A stretch of 64,000 nucleotides of DNA from Marinobacter sp. (lineage in GTDB: Bacteria > Pseudomonadota > Gammaproteobacteria > Pseudomonadales > Oleiphilaceae): assembly GCA_022565395.1 (NCBI GenBank), contig JAIUMV010000008.1, positions 1-64,000 of the forward strand, given 5' to 3'. Numbering within the stretch: position 1 is the stretch's first letter; every line of letters starts with the position of its first letter. A program made the position numbers and the translations under genes. Under the pieces are notes generated by a model that saw only the letters and a list, made by a program, of their open reading frames with translations, ran no database searches and was not told the DNA's origin. Positions 32,841-42,449 of this stretch are shown here, in pieces.

Positions 32841-33278
32841 CTAGCGCCCGCGGACATTGGTGTTCAGCGTGTCATAGTTGCGGTTTTCACGCGGCTGCAC
32901 CACATAGCGGTCGCTGAAGGTGACACCGGGCACATCCCGCGGGTTCCGGTAGCGGATATCAACCGGAAACTCATTGAGCCCCAGATTGGTGCGCGTATCC
33001 CGCGGCTCCAGGGCCAACGGGTCAAAACGGCCGCCGTCAGCGACAGACCCACCATCACCACTGCCTCCCGGGCCCGCCGCCGTGGCGCCCAGGGCACCCT
33101 CGATCATGGCATCCGACAAAGAGTCATCCGTCAGCGGTAAAAACGGTATGGTTTGCAGGGTGGAACGCTCCGGCTCCAGATTCATCACCTCCTGAGCCGC
33201 CATATTGGCGGGCAGCCAGCCGACAATAGCCAAAGCCAACAGGCCTGCCCTTGTGCCGATGGAGTGGAAATAGCGCAT
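32841..33278 (-). CDS. Exported protein of unknown function
   Basis: The 145-residue protein has a signal peptide (about residues 1-28: positively charged start, hydrophobic LLALAIVGWLPANMA, cleavage near AQE) and a low-complexity Gly/Ser segment (AAGPGGSGDGGSVADGG). No family is recognised. The ribosome binding site AAGGA is well placed. It is convergent with the orphan integrase domain gene. Confidence 0.65.
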   Translation of the reverse strand: MRYFHSIGTRAGLLALAIVGWLPANMAAQEVMNLEPERSTLQTIPFLPLTDDSLSDAMIEGALGATAAGPGGSGDGGSVADGGRFDPLALEPRDTRTNLGLNEFPVDIRYRNPRDVPGVTFSDRYVVQPRENRNYDTLNTNVRGR

Positions 33279-33398
33279 GTTACATCCTTGCTCTTGTTAT
33301 GGCGGGTAATGAACGCCGACAGCAGACTGGCAATTTGTTGACAGTTTAACGCCAAAATTGATCAAAGAACGCACAAAACGTCAACTCTGTGACAAGTT

Positions 33399-33905
33399 TC
33401 ACTCCGGCGGCAGATAGTGGATATCGGTAATCACCACGGTTACTCGTCCCTCCGGCGTAGGCACCTGCACCTCATCATCCAGCCGCTTGCCCAACAAGGC
33501 TCTCGCCATGGGGGCATCCACGCTGAGATAGCCCTTGCTCAGATCAAACTCATCGGGCCCCACCAATCGGTACCGGTGCAGGTCGCCCTGCTCGTTCTCC
33601 ACCTCGACCCAGGCACCAAAGTACACTCGGCTGGTGTCATCCGGCAGCCGGTCCACCACCTTCAACTCTTCAAGGCGTTTGCTGAGAAAGCGGACCCGTC
33701 GGTCTATTTCCCGTAGCTGCTTTTTGCCATAGATGTACTCGGCATTTTCCGAGCGATCCCCCAAGGCAGCGGCCTCCCTGACAGCCTGAGTAACCTCGGG
33801 GCGTTTTACTTTCCAGAGATACGTCAGCTCTTCGCGCAGTTTGCGCTCGCCAGCTGGGGTGATATAGCGGGCACGACCTCGGGGGCCGTTAGTGGATGCA
33901 GTCAT
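33399..33905 (-). CDS. greB: Transcript cleavage factor GreB
   Basis: The 168-residue protein has the GreA/GreB layout: an N-terminal coiled coil (about 15-85; EELTYLWKVKRPEVTQAV, then LGDRSENAEYIYGKKQLREI) whose acidic tip residues enter RNA polymerase, and a C-terminal FKBP-like domain (VYFGAWVEVENEQGD, SPMARALLGK-like VDAPMARALLGKR). The LWKVKRP and LREIDRRVRFL segments identify GreB rather than GreA. It rescues backtracked RNA polymerase. An intrinsic terminator lies directly upstream of its start, inside the leader. Confidence 0.93.
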   Translation of the reverse strand: MTASTNGPRGRARYITPAGERKLREELTYLWKVKRPEVTQAVREAAALGDRSENAEYIYGKKQLREIDRRVRFLSKRLEELKVVDRLPDDTSRVYFGAWVEVENEQGDLHRYRLVGPDEFDLSKGYLSVDAPMARALLGKRLDDEVQVPTPEGRVTVVITDIHYLPPE

Positions 33906-33921
33906 AAGCGCAAAAGTCCAT

Positions 33922-33947
33922 AAAAAAACCCCGTTGTGGGAACGGGG
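33922..33947 (-). terminator. greB: Intrinsic terminator in the greB leader
   Basis: Read on the minus strand, CCCCGTT-CCCAC-AACGGGG is followed by seven T, ending 17 bases before the greB start codon. No minus-strand gene lies upstream in 33950-34224, so this terminates transcripts that start in the greB leader itself. It is an attenuator or the 3' end of a small leader RNA. Confidence 0.75.
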
Positions 33948-34224
33948 TAAGGCTAGCGCTGTGCTGGAGGGTGATGCAAGCAGTGGTGGTGCCCAACCGC
34001 CTGCAGCCCTATGATTTCTATTCTACAGAGGGACAATTACCTGGCTGTGGCGGGGGGATTACACTTTATTCAGGGCGCCGTCCAGCCACCCTGAACAACG
34101 CAAATTAGGTTGTACCCTCTAGAGACTCCGGGTAAGTTTCATGCCAGTCTGCCCAACCCGTGCCCACGCCTGAATTGCAACGGCCTTTGGCACGATGACA
34201 TTTTTCACATGCAACAGGTGACCC

Positions 34225-34488
34225 ATGAATACTCAGAAACTGATCAACACTGCCCTCAACGGACTGGACAACCTTGGCTTTCAACTGGACCAGTACGGTA
34301 TTACCAGCAAGGTAAACCGCCACAACCTGATTGCCCTGGTGATGTTGGAGCAGAAGCGCCTGGAAGGCGAGTGGGACAGCCTGCAGGCACGCATTGACGG
34401 CCAGAAAGCCCGCATTGAGCGCCTGGCCAACACCCTGGAGTCCCGCCTGCGCCCGCTGCTGGACCGCGCCGCCAAACTGCGCGGCTGA
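34225..34488 (+). CDS. Small helical protein of unknown function
   Basis: The 87-residue protein is predicted to be almost wholly helical, with a coiled-coil-like second half (EQKRLEGEWDSLQARIDGQK and onward) rich in Arg, Leu and Glu. There is no signal peptide. I do not recognise the family. It is divergent from greB and converges with the sensor kinase gene. The start is preceded by AGGTGA. Confidence 0.65.
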   Translation: MNTQKLINTALNGLDNLGFQLDQYGITSKVNRHNLIALVMLEQKRLEGEWDSLQARIDGQKARIERLANTLESRLRPLLDRAAKLRG

Positions 34489-35925
34489 TCACTCGCTTTC
34501 TTTGACTGTTTTCCGGGGCAGGCTGCGTTTGCGCTCTGACCGCAACGCTGGCAGGTGGACGTAGACCGACAGCCCCGGCTGCTCTGCCTCGGAATTGTGA
34601 TCCTGCAAACGGATCTGACCTTTGTGCACCTCGGTTACCGCACTTACCAGGCTCAAACCCAGACCATTGCCCGGTAGTGAACGACTTTTCCCCACCCGAT
34701 AGAAGCGCTGGAACACCTGGTCTTTTTCGTCATCCGGAATCCCAATACCGCTGTCGCTCACTTCCAGCACCGCATCACCGTCCTGCAAGGTCACAGCCAC
34801 GCGGATTTCACCGTGTTCAGGCGTGTATTTGATGGCGTTGTCGATCAGGTTACTGACCATCTGGAACAGCAAGTCCCGGTCACCCTCCACCATCACGGCC
34901 TCATCAACCTGCTGGATAAAGGTTTGCTCCTTGTCTTCTGCCAGCGCTTCATAAAGCTCACAGGCATCGTTCACCAGGGTACCGAGGGAGATTTCCTTCA
35001 TGTCAGAAGCATTGCCGCGAGTCTCTAATCGGGCGATACGCAGCAGGGCATTAAAGGTGGCCAGCAACTGATCGGCTTCTGCCACCGCCAGCGCCACCTG
35101 TTCCCGCGCCTTATCATCACGCACGGTTTGCAGAGTGGTTTCAAGCTGGTTACGTAACCGGGTCAGGGGTGTGCGCAAGTCATGGGCAATACTGTCAGAG
35201 ACATGGCGGATACCTTCCATCAGGTAGACGATACGGTCCAGCATCTGGTTAAGGTTGTCTGCCAGCTGATCAAAATCATCACTGGTACCCCGGGTGGGTA
35301 TGCGTAGTGACAAATGGCCATTCATAATACGGCGAGAGGTGTTATTGATCACTTCAATGCGCCGGGTGGTGCTGCGGCTCATCATGTAGCCACCCAACAA
35401 TGCCAGCGCCAGGGTAATGGCCATACCCCAGTTGATAGCCTTTTCGATCAACCGCTTGAGCATAGTGAGCTCTTGCACATCGCGGCCCACTAATAGCCGC
35501 AGCCCACCCTGCACTTCAAACACTCGGGCTCGGGCCAGGCGCTCCGGCCCGGTCCAGCCCAGACTCTCATTGAGGGTGAAGTTGATCCAGCCGCTTTGAC
35601 TCTGAGCCTCCATGGGCCAGGCAGACAGGTTGCCCGCCAGCTTCAGGTAGTCATCGGTGGTAAACAGGTAGATGGTTTTTGCGTTGGGGTCACGGGCCAC
35701 CCGCTCACGGATGATGCTGATCAGCCCGTTAATACCCCGGCTGCGGTATTGCTCCGCCAGTCCGGCAATTTCCGCCTCAATGGTTTCATCCGTCTGAGCG
35801 GTCATGAACCCGGCGGTACGCCAGTAAATAAAAGCCAACAACAGGAACACGGAGGTGGCAAACACCACCATGTACAACAGTGCCAGCTGGAAGGACGACG
35901 TCCGTAACTGACTAAGCAGTCTCAC
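34489..35925 (-). CDS. Sensor histidine kinase
   Basis: The 478-residue kinase starts at a GTG overlapping the last 14 bases of the regulator gene. It has two transmembrane segments (about 12-35 and 165-182) enclosing a periplasmic domain of about 130 residues, a HAMP linker, and the phosphoacceptor motif DSIAHDLRTPLTRL with His248. The ATP-binding motifs SNLIDNAIKYTPEHGE, DSGIGIP and GNGLGLSL follow. It pairs with the OmpR-type regulator upstream; the signal is unknown. Confidence 0.92.
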   Translation of the reverse strand: MRLLSQLRTSSFQLALLYMVVFATSVFLLLAFIYWRTAGFMTAQTDETIEAEIAGLAEQYRSRGINGLISIIRERVARDPNAKTIYLFTTDDYLKLAGNLSAWPMEAQSQSGWINFTLNESLGWTGPERLARARVFEVQGGLRLLVGRDVQELTMLKRLIEKAINWGMAITLALALLGGYMMSRSTTRRIEVINNTSRRIMNGHLSLRIPTRGTSDDFDQLADNLNQMLDRIVYLMEGIRHVSDSIAHDLRTPLTRLRNQLETTLQTVRDDKAREQVALAVAEADQLLATFNALLRIARLETRGNASDMKEISLGTLVNDACELYEALAEDKEQTFIQQVDEAVMVEGDRDLLFQMVSNLIDNAIKYTPEHGEIRVAVTLQDGDAVLEVSDSGIGIPDDEKDQVFQRFYRVGKSRSLPGNGLGLSLVSAVTEVHKGQIRLQDHNSEAEQPGLSVYVHLPALRSERKRSLPRKTVKESE

Positions 35926-36592
35926 GCAGCATATACCCGGCGCCCCGCACCGTCTGCAGCAAGGGCGTATCGAACTCTTTGTCGATCTTTGCCCGCAAAC
36001 GGCTGATATGGACGTCTATCACGTTGGTTTGGGGATCAAAGTGGTAATCCCAGACTTTCTCAAGCAGCATGGTCCGGGTAACCACCTGACCAGCGTTTCG
36101 CATCAGGTACTCCAGCAGCCGGAACTCCCGCGGCTGCACATCGATGTTCTTGCCGGCACGCTTGACGGTGCGGGCCAGCAGGTCCATCTCCAGATCCGCC
36201 ACTTTGAGCACGGTTTCCGTTTCCGCCGCCTGACGATTGCGGCGGATCAGGGATTCGATACGGGCCAGCAATTCGGTAAAGGAGAAGGGTTTGGTGAGGT
36301 AGTCATCACCGCCACCACGCAAGCCCTCAACCCGGTCATCCACGTCCCCCAGCGCGCTGAGGATCAATACCGGCACCTGGTTACCGGTAGCGCGTACCGT
36401 TTTGATAATACTCAGGCCGTCCATGCCCGGCAGCATTCGGTCGACAATCATGATGTCGTACTCTTCGCTGGCGGCCAGCATCAGCCCTTCCTTGCCATCG
36501 GCAGCATGATCGACCACAAAGTCCGCTTCACGCAACCCCTTCACGAGATAGCTTGCTACATCCTGATCATCTTCGATTACCAGCGCTTTCAC
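35912..36592 (-). CDS. OmpR-family response regulator
   Basis: The GTG with GGAGG six bases upstream is the likely start, giving 226 residues. The receiver domain has the acidic pair EDD near the N-terminus, the phosphoacceptor Asp51 (VDRMLPGMDG) and a conserved TKPFSF. A winged-helix DNA-binding domain follows (LEYLMRNAGQVVTRTMLLEKVWDYHFDPQTNVIDVHISRLRAK region). It probably controls envelope or metal-responsive genes like its relatives, but no target is shown here. Confidence 0.92.
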   Translation of the reverse strand: MKALVIEDDQDVASYLVKGLREADFVVDHAADGKEGLMLAASEEYDIMIVDRMLPGMDGLSIIKTVRATGNQVPVLILSALGDVDDRVEGLRGGGDDYLTKPFSFTELLARIESLIRRNRQAAETETVLKVADLEMDLLARTVKRAGKNIDVQPREFRLLEYLMRNAGQVVTRTMLLEKVWDYHFDPQTNVIDVHISRLRAKIDKEFDTPLLQTVRGAGYMLRETA

Positions 36593-36702
36593 CGGGCACC
36601 TCCGCATGCTGATGGCCTGGCGGCATATCACGACTCAAAATAGCCTGCCACCAAACCTGTTCTGATATGATCAGATTACGTTCATGTGACCAAATTCGCT
36701 AG

Positions 36703-37476
36703 TTACGATCCTGTAAACCAACCAAGACTGGCAGCAGTAGTGGTGGCGGGCCGGTACTCAGCGCTGACCCAGCCGCTGTAACCCATATCATCCAGCGCCG
36801 CAAAGACCGCCGGGTAATTGATTTCGCCAGTACCTGGCTCATGGCGCCCGGGATTATCCGCAAACTGGATATGACCGATGCGCGGCAACAGGCGCTGCAG
36901 CGTACGAATCAGGTCACCTTCCATGATCTGCATATGATAGAGATCGTACTGCAGGCGCAGATTGTCACTGTCCACCTGATCCAGCAATTGCTCTCCTTTG
37001 GCAGAGGTGTCAAGCAGGAAACCCGGCATATCCACTGTGGAGTTGATGGGCTCCACCAGCAACCGCAAACCAGCGTCCGCCAGGCGCTTTGACGCATAGC
37101 GTACATTGGCCAACAGCGTGTCCCAGCCTGTGTCTTGCTGGCCCTCCGGGCACAAACCCGCCAGGCAGTTCACTTGCTGGCAGCCCAATACCCGGGCATA
37201 GGCAATCGCCTGCTCCACGCCCTGCCGGAATTCATCTTCGCGACCGGGCAGACAGGCGATACCGCGCTCGCCCGCATCCCAGTCACCCGGCGGAAGATTA
37301 AACAGCACCTGAGTCAGGCCCTGGCTGCGCAACTGCTGCTGCAACAGCTCGGCGGGCCAGGCGTAGGGAAACAGGTACTCAACGCCCGTGAATCCCGCTG
37401 CACGGGCCGCAGCAAAGCGCTCAGGAAAGGGCAGCTCGTTAAACAGCATAGTGAGGTTGGCAGCAAAGCGAGGCAT
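36703..37476 (-). CDS. hyi: Hydroxypyruvate isomerase
   Basis: The 257-residue TIM-barrel protein matches Hyi/OtnI: N-terminal MPRFAANLTMLFNELPF, the LEPINS-like LLVEPINSTVDMPGF with the metal-binding glutamate, and LQYDLYHMQIMEGD and IGHIQFADNPGRHEPGTGE with the metal-binding Asp and His. It interconverts hydroxypyruvate and tartronate semialdehyde. It starts one base after the reductase gene, forming a two-gene operon of glyoxylate/glycerate metabolism. Glyoxylate carboligase is not in the window. Confidence 0.92.
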   Translation of the reverse strand: MPRFAANLTMLFNELPFPERFAAARAAGFTGVEYLFPYAWPAELLQQQLRSQGLTQVLFNLPPGDWDAGERGIACLPGREDEFRQGVEQAIAYARVLGCQQVNCLAGLCPEGQQDTGWDTLLANVRYASKRLADAGLRLLVEPINSTVDMPGFLLDTSAKGEQLLDQVDSDNLRLQYDLYHMQIMEGDLIRTLQRLLPRIGHIQFADNPGRHEPGTGEINYPAVFAALDDMGYSGWVSAEYRPATTTAASLGWFTGS

Positions 37477-37477
37477 G

Positions 37478-38395
37478 TCAGTGGCCTGCTTCGGGCTTGG
37501 GATGGGCTTCGGTCAGCCGAGTACCGTTGAGGTGCTCCAGCTCCAGCAGCAAACCACTGTGGTCCACCTCACTGTGGCCGTTGGCCACCAGGCTGCGGTA
37601 GCGCTGGTAAGTCTGCTCCGCCAACGGCAAGGTCAAACCCTCGGCGCGGGCCTCATCGAGAATCATGCGTAGATCCTTGAGCTGGATCCGGGCCGGCGCA
37701 CCGGGGGCAAAATCCCGTTCAATCATGCGCTGGCCGTGCAGGTCCAGAATCCGGCTGTGGGCGAAGCCACCCAGCAGCGCCTCCCGCACAGCCAAAGGAT
37801 CAGCCCCGCCCTCCGCCGCCAGCAATAGCGCCTCTGCTACCGCGCCGATGGTGATACCAACAATGGCCTGGTTGGCCAGCTTCGCCAGCTGACCCGAGCC
37901 CACCGGGCCGATGCGCAGCGGCCGGCCCAATACCGTCAGTACCGGTTGGGCCCGTTCAAACACCGCCTCATCACCACCAGCCATAATGCTCAGGCGCGCC
38001 TCCGCCGCCCCTACCGTGCCCCCAGAAACCGGCGCGTCCAGATAATCCACCCCTCGCTCGGCCAGCAGCGCGCTGTGATGGCGGGCGAGAGACGGTTGTA
38101 CCGAACTCATGTCAATCACCAGGGACCCCGACCGCAAGGCATCCAGCATGCCGGAGCCCACCAGTACCTCTTCGACCACTTCACCGTTTTCCAGCATCAA
38201 AATAACCACATCCGCAGCGGCCACAGCCGCGACGGGGTCATCAGCAATGGCGGCCTGCCCGGCAAACACCTCGCATTTGCTGCGGGTGCGGTTCCACAGG
38301 GTCATGGGGAAACCTACCTGTAACAGGTTAGCGGTCATGGGCATGCCCATCAGGCCTATACCCAGAAAGGCAATGTGGGGTTGTTGAGTACGCAT
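37478..38395 (-). CDS. garR: 2-hydroxy-3-oxopropionate (tartronate semialdehyde) reductase
   Basis: This 305-residue beta-hydroxyacid dehydrogenase has the Rossmann motif FLGIGLMGMPMTANLL, the substrate motif DAPVSGGTVGAAEARLSIM and the catalytic lysine in GSGQLAKLANQAIVG. It reduces tartronate semialdehyde to D-glycerate. Pairing with hyi supports this assignment over 3-hydroxyisobutyrate dehydrogenase. The ribosome binding site is weak. Confidence 0.88.
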   Translation of the reverse strand: MRTQQPHIAFLGIGLMGMPMTANLLQVGFPMTLWNRTRSKCEVFAGQAAIADDPVAAVAAADVVILMLENGEVVEEVLVGSGMLDALRSGSLVIDMSSVQPSLARHHSALLAERGVDYLDAPVSGGTVGAAEARLSIMAGGDEAVFERAQPVLTVLGRPLRIGPVGSGQLAKLANQAIVGITIGAVAEALLLAAEGGADPLAVREALLGGFAHSRILDLHGQRMIERDFAPGAPARIQLKDLRMILDEARAEGLTLPLAEQTYQRYRSLVANGHSEVDHSGLLLELEHLNGTRLTEAHPKPEAGH

Positions 38396-38433
38396 TTCAG
38401 CCGTCCACCAAAGCGTCTATGTAGGAAACAAAC

Positions 38434-38465
38434 AAAAATGCCACACATCCTGCGACGTGTGGCAT
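38434..38465 (-). terminator. rpoH: Intrinsic terminator of rpoH
   Basis: On the minus strand ATGCCACAC and GTGTGGCAT form a 9-bp stem followed by TTTTTG, 30 bases after the rpoH stop codon. It separates rpoH from garR downstream. Confidence 0.85.
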
Positions 38466-38495
38466 TTACTACCCGTTTGAGCCGTCACCTGATAC

Positions 38496-39356
38496 TCAGG
38501 CAGCCTCTGCCATCAGGGTACGGATTTTCTTCATGGCGTTTTTTTCCAGCTGGCGAATACGCTCAGCGGATACACCGTACTTGTCGGCCAGCTCATGCAG
38601 GGTGGACTTGCCGTCCGTGAGCCAGCGCTCCCGCAGGATATCCTGACTACGCTCATCAAGGCTTGCCAGTGCCTGCATCAGGCGGCCATTGGCGTCCTCC
38701 GTCCAGTCTGACTGCTCCAGCAGCAGGGCCGGATCACTGCGGCGGTCTTCCAGATACTGGGAGGGCGCCTGATAGGCGCTGTCATCGTCATCATCCATGG
38801 GGCCGTCAAAAGACGTATCCTGGGAGGCCATGCGGCCTTCCATCTCCCGCACCACATGGGGATCAACGCCCAGGTCATCAGCAACCGCCTGCAGCTCTTC
38901 ACTGTTCAGCCAGGCCAGGCGCTTTTTCTGACTGCGCAGGTTGAAGAACAACTTGCGCTGGGCCTTGGTGGTGGCGACTTTGACGATGCGCCAGTTACGC
39001 AGAATGAATTCGTGGATTTCAGCTTTGATCCAGTGCACCGCAAAAGAAACCAGGCGCACACCGTAACCCGGATCAAAGCGTTTGACGGCCTTCATCAGAC
39101 CGACGTTACCTTCCTGAATCAGGTCGGCCTGGGACAGGCCATAACCGGAATAACTGCGGGCGATATGCACCACAAAGCGAAGATGAGAAAGCACCAGTTG
39201 GCGAGCGGCCTCCAGGTCTCCGTCATAATGCAGGCGCTCGGCCAGAGTGCGCTCTTCTTCGGCAGAAAGCACAGGAATACGACTTGTGGCCTGGATATAA
39301 GCCTCAAGATTCGCTCCTGGAATCAGTCGATCAGCTAACTGTAAGTTAGTGCCCAT
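38496..39356 (-). CDS. rpoH: Heat-shock sigma factor RpoH (sigma32)
   Basis: The 286-residue sigma factor has region 2 ([20 protein letters not shown], then [20 protein letters not shown]) and the RpoH box segment around [17 protein letters not shown], which distinguishes it from other sigma70 proteins. A C-terminal region 4 helix-turn-helix ([22 protein letters not shown]) completes it. It directs transcription of heat-shock genes such as the chaperones. It lies downstream of ftsX with its own promoter, the gene order known from Pseudomonas. Confidence 0.97.
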   Translation of the reverse strand: MGTNLQLADRLIPGANLEAYIQATSRIPVLSAEEERTLAERLHYDGDLEAARQLVLSHLRFVVHIARSYSGYGLSQADLIQEGNVGLMKAVKRFDPGYGVRLVSFAVHWIKAEIHEFILRNWRIVKVATTKAQRKLFFNLRSQKKRLAWLNSEELQAVADDLGVDPHVVREMEGRMASQDTSFDGPMDDDDDSAYQAPSQYLEDRRSDPALLLEQSDWTEDANGRLMQALASLDERSQDILRERWLTDGKSTLHELADKYGVSAERIRQLEKNAMKKIRTLMAEAA

Positions 39357-39385
39357 GCTTGTCCTCCGCTATTCGGCGACCCATA

Positions 39386-39414
39386 AATATAGGTTGTGGG
39401 GTATTACTACACAA
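39386..39414 (-). promoter_or_regulatory. rpoH: Promoter of rpoH
   Basis: On the minus strand TTGTGT is followed after 17 bases by TATATT, about 30 bases upstream of the rpoH start. The leader is thus very short, leaving little room for a long RNA thermometer outside the coding region. Confidence 0.65.
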
Positions 39415-39488
39415 GAGCCGCGGCATTAACAATAGGATAAAACCGAAATTCAGGGCCCTGCCGGCCCAGGCATGCGGGCGCCCCTCAC

Positions 39489-40475
39489 CTACTCTGGCTC
39501 AATGGCATCCAGGTGACGCTTGACCGCCAGCCAGGCGCCCAGCCAGCCCAGCGCAACGGCGACCAGCAGCAGCACCAAGGTACCTTCCATAGACAATCCT
39601 GACAGGGAAAAGTTGCTACGATACAGGGCCGCCAAACGGTCAATGGGGCCGCTCAGCCACCAGGCCGAAATCTGCAGCAACAGGAAGGCGACAATGCCGC
39701 CTCCAAGGCCGTACCAGACGCCGGTGTACAGGAAAGGCCGCCGGACAAAGGCGTCAGTACCACCCACCAACCGGGCCACCAGAATTTCGTCGCGACGATT
39801 TTCAATGGCCAGCCGTATGGTGTTGCCGATAACCAGCACCACTGCCGCCGCCAGCATCAGCGCCAGCACCCAGGCCGCCCGGCCCAGCAGTTCCGCGAGC
39901 ACGTTCAGCCGTTGTAACCAGCCCAGATCCACCTGCACCCGCGCCACATCCGCCAGACCATCAATATTTGCCACCAGGGCGTCAATAGCCTCGGCACTGC
40001 GCTGGCCGTCCTGGGGCGTTACCAACAAGGTATGGGGTAGCGGGTTGTCATTCAGGTAATCCAGCGCCTCTCCCAGTCCGGAGGCCTCGCGAAACTCCGC
40101 CAGCGCCTGTTCACGATGAATGAATTCCACACCGCTGACACCGGCCTGGGTTGCCAGCCGCTGCTGCAACTCTCTGGCGCGGGACTCGGTGACTGTTTCT
40201 TCCAGATACACCGTAACTCGGGCGGCATTCTCCCAGCCGGCACTGACCCCCTGCAGGCTACCCAGCAGCACCAGCATGGCGGCAGGTAAGGCCAGTGCCA
40301 CACCGATAACCAACCAGGTGAGCAGGCTGGCCACTGGCGCCCGCCATAGCCGCTGATTGCTGTCCCTGGCCACCTTGCGGTGATGGGCCAGCCAACTGTC
40401 GAACTGCTGGCGCCAGGGCTGGCTTGCCTGACGGGCACCGCGCTGTGGTGTCCGTTTGCCGGAATCAGCCGCCAT
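39489..40475 (-). CDS. ftsX: Cell-division ABC transporter permease FtsX
   Basis: With the ATG that overlaps the ftsE end and has GAGG upstream, the protein has 328 residues. It shows one N-terminal transmembrane segment (VIGVALALPAAMLVLLGSL), a periplasmic domain that recruits peptidoglycan hydrolase activators, and three C-terminal transmembrane segments with the FtsX-family VGGTDAFVRRPFLYTG motif. It works with FtsE to link Z-ring dynamics to septal wall hydrolysis. Order ftsY-ftsE-ftsX is standard. Confidence 0.95.
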   Translation of the reverse strand: MAADSGKRTPQRGARQASQPWRQQFDSWLAHHRKVARDSNQRLWRAPVASLLTWLVIGVALALPAAMLVLLGSLQGVSAGWENAARVTVYLEETVTESRARELQQRLATQAGVSGVEFIHREQALAEFREASGLGEALDYLNDNPLPHTLLVTPQDGQRSAEAIDALVANIDGLADVARVQVDLGWLQRLNVLAELLGRAAWVLALMLAAAVVLVIGNTIRLAIENRRDEILVARLVGGTDAFVRRPFLYTGVWYGLGGGIVAFLLLQISAWWLSGPIDRLAALYRSNFSLSGLSMEGTLVLLLVAVALGWLGAWLAVKRHLDAIEPE

Positions 40476-41157
40476 ACAACACCTCGCCCGTTGGCATGGC
40501 ATCACCGTCTGTCAGCAGTCCCTGATTAAGGGTGAGCATACGGCGCCCCATATGGCGAATAAGCGCAATATCGTGACTGGCAATCAGCACCGTGACGCCT
40601 ACCTGGCTGAACTGCTGAAACAGATGCATGATATCTGCCGACAGGGCCGGGTCCAAGTTACCGGTAGGTTCGTCCGCCAGCAGCACCGGCGGTTTGTTGA
40701 CCACGGCACGGGCAATACCCACACGCTGCTGCTCACCGCCAGACAGCTGCATGGGATTCATCTTTTCCTTACTGAGCAGGCCCACCTTATCCAGGGCAGC
40801 CCGTACCCGCCGACCAATATCGCCGCTGGGCACACCGGTGACCTCCAGTGGCATGGCGACATTGTCAAACACGGTACGGTCGAACAGCAGCTGGTGATTC
40901 TGGAAGACCACGCCGATATGACGGCGGATATAGGGAATCTGGCGGCGCGGCATACGATTCAGTTCCTGGCCGCCAACGATGACGCGCCCGGCTGTCGGAC
41001 GCTCCATCAGCATGATGAGCTTGAGCAGGGTACTTTTTCCCGCGCCGGAATGGCCGGTGAGAAACGCCAGCTCGCCGCGCTTGAGGAGAAAATTCACGTT
41101 ACGCAAAGCGGTGTGATCGCTGTCATACCGCTTGCTAACCTGCTGGAACTCAATCAT
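40465..41157 (-). CDS. ftsE: Cell-division ABC transporter ATPase FtsE
   Basis: The 230-residue ATPase has Walker [10 protein letters not shown], the signature [14 protein letters not shown] and Walker [13 protein letters not shown], and begins [13 protein letters not shown] like other FtsE proteins. It binds FtsZ and drives FtsX. Its last 11 bases overlap the ftsX start, coupling the two subunits. Confidence 0.97.
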   Translation of the reverse strand: MIEFQQVSKRYDSDHTALRNVNFLLKRGELAFLTGHSGAGKSTLLKLIMLMERPTAGRVIVGGQELNRMPRRQIPYIRRHIGVVFQNHQLLFDRTVFDNVAMPLEVTGVPSGDIGRRVRAALDKVGLLSKEKMNPMQLSGGEQQRVGIARAVVNKPPVLLADEPTGNLDPALSADIMHLFQQFSQVGVTVLIASHDIALIRHMGRRMLTLNQGLLTDGDAMPTGEVLYGG

Positions 41158-41188
41158 GGGCTGGACACCTCATATCAGGGCCTGCCCG

Positions 41189-42343
41189 TTACTCATCGAA
41201 CAGGGCATCCACAAAGGTTTCTGCATCGAAGGGCCGCAGGTCATCCACTTGTTCACCAACCCCGATAAAGCGAATCGGCAACTGCAACTGGCGGCCAATG
41301 GCGAACACAATACCACCCTTGGCGGTGCCGTCCAGCTTGGTCAGCGTGATGCCGGTCACACCCACCGCCTGCTGGAATACCTGGGCCTGGCTGAGGGCGT
41401 TCTGGCCCGTGCCCGCGTCCAGCACCAACAACACTTCGTGAGGCGCCTGCGGATCCAGCTTCTTCATTACCCGCACCACCTTTTCCAGCTCGGACATCAG
41501 GTTGTCTTTGTTCTGCAGACGGCCCGCCGTATCGGCGATCACCACGTCGATACCCTTGGACTGGGCAGACTGTACCGCGTCAAATATGACCGAAGCACTA
41601 TCTGCGCCGGTATGCTGCGCCACAACCGGCACCTGGTTACGCTCACCCCATACCTGCAGCTGTTCCACCGCTGCGGCACGGAAGGTGTCGCCCGCAGCCA
41701 GCATCACCGACTTGCCATCCTGCTGGAAACGCTTGGTCAACTTGCCAATGGTGGTGGTTTTGCCAACACCGTTAACACCCACCACCAGAATTACGAAGGG
41801 TTTGCCCTCGGCCTCCAGTTTCAGGGGCTCGCGACTGCTACCGAGCAGATTACGCAGCTCTTGCTTCAGCGCAGCCTTGAGGGCCGCTCCATCCTTCAGT
41901 TCCTTGCGGGACAGCTTCTCCGTAAGGGCTTCGATAATCTCCGTGGTGGCCGTCACACCCACATCCGCCATCAACAGGGTGGTTTCCACTTCTTCCAGCA
42001 GGTCGTCGTCGACGGATTTACCAACCGCAAACAGGTCCGCCAGGCCGGCGGTCAGGCTGGAGCGCGTCTTGCCCAGTCCGGCCTTGATACGCTGCAATAC
42101 GCTGACGACCGGCGCGGCCTCAACCGGGGCGGCAACGGCTTCAGCGGGTGTCGCCTCGGCAGGCTCTTCGGCAACAGGAGCCGGCGTAACCGGGATGGAC
42201 TCCGGAGCTGCCTCAACCTCTGCCTTACGCTGGGGGACCGGTTTCGGGCGCGGCAGGCTCCGACGGCGGCTCGCCACATCCAGCACAAACACCAGCACCA
42301 GCAAGGCCAGTACCGCTAAGGAAATCCACTCCGGGTTCATCAT
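41189..42343 (-). CDS. ftsY: Signal recognition particle receptor FtsY
   Basis: The 384-residue protein has a short hydrophobic N-terminus (LAVLALLVLVFVLDVAS), an Ala/Pro/Glu-rich acidic A domain (about 30-90), and the NG domain with G motifs GVNGVGKTTTIGKL, DTAGRLQNK and TKLDGTAKGG. It docks ribosome-SRP complexes at the membrane. Its predicted N-terminal membrane helix is a feature of some gammaproteobacterial FtsY proteins. It is divergent from rsmD. Confidence 0.96.
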   Translation of the reverse strand: MMNPEWISLAVLALLVLVFVLDVASRRRSLPRPKPVPQRKAEVEAAPESIPVTPAPVAEEPAEATPAEAVAAPVEAAPVVSVLQRIKAGLGKTRSSLTAGLADLFAVGKSVDDDLLEEVETTLLMADVGVTATTEIIEALTEKLSRKELKDGAALKAALKQELRNLLGSSREPLKLEAEGKPFVILVVGVNGVGKTTTIGKLTKRFQQDGKSVMLAAGDTFRAAAVEQLQVWGERNQVPVVAQHTGADSASVIFDAVQSAQSKGIDVVIADTAGRLQNKDNLMSELEKVVRVMKKLDPQAPHEVLLVLDAGTGQNALSQAQVFQQAVGVTGITLTKLDGTAKGGIVFAIGRQLQLPIRFIGVGEQVDDLRPFDAETFVDALFDE

Positions 42344-42449
42344 TTTGTTACCATCTGGGGTCTGTTAATGTGTTCGACAGGAAGCGGCCATTCTAGCCCC
42401 TGCCCCGTTAACGTCCAAGCCCGCAACTGCCAACCCGACAGGAATCGTC

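Noticed and set aside
41132-42319. 395-codon open frame on the plus strand
   Set aside because: Antisense to ftsY, whose GTPase motifs are all intact on the minus strand.
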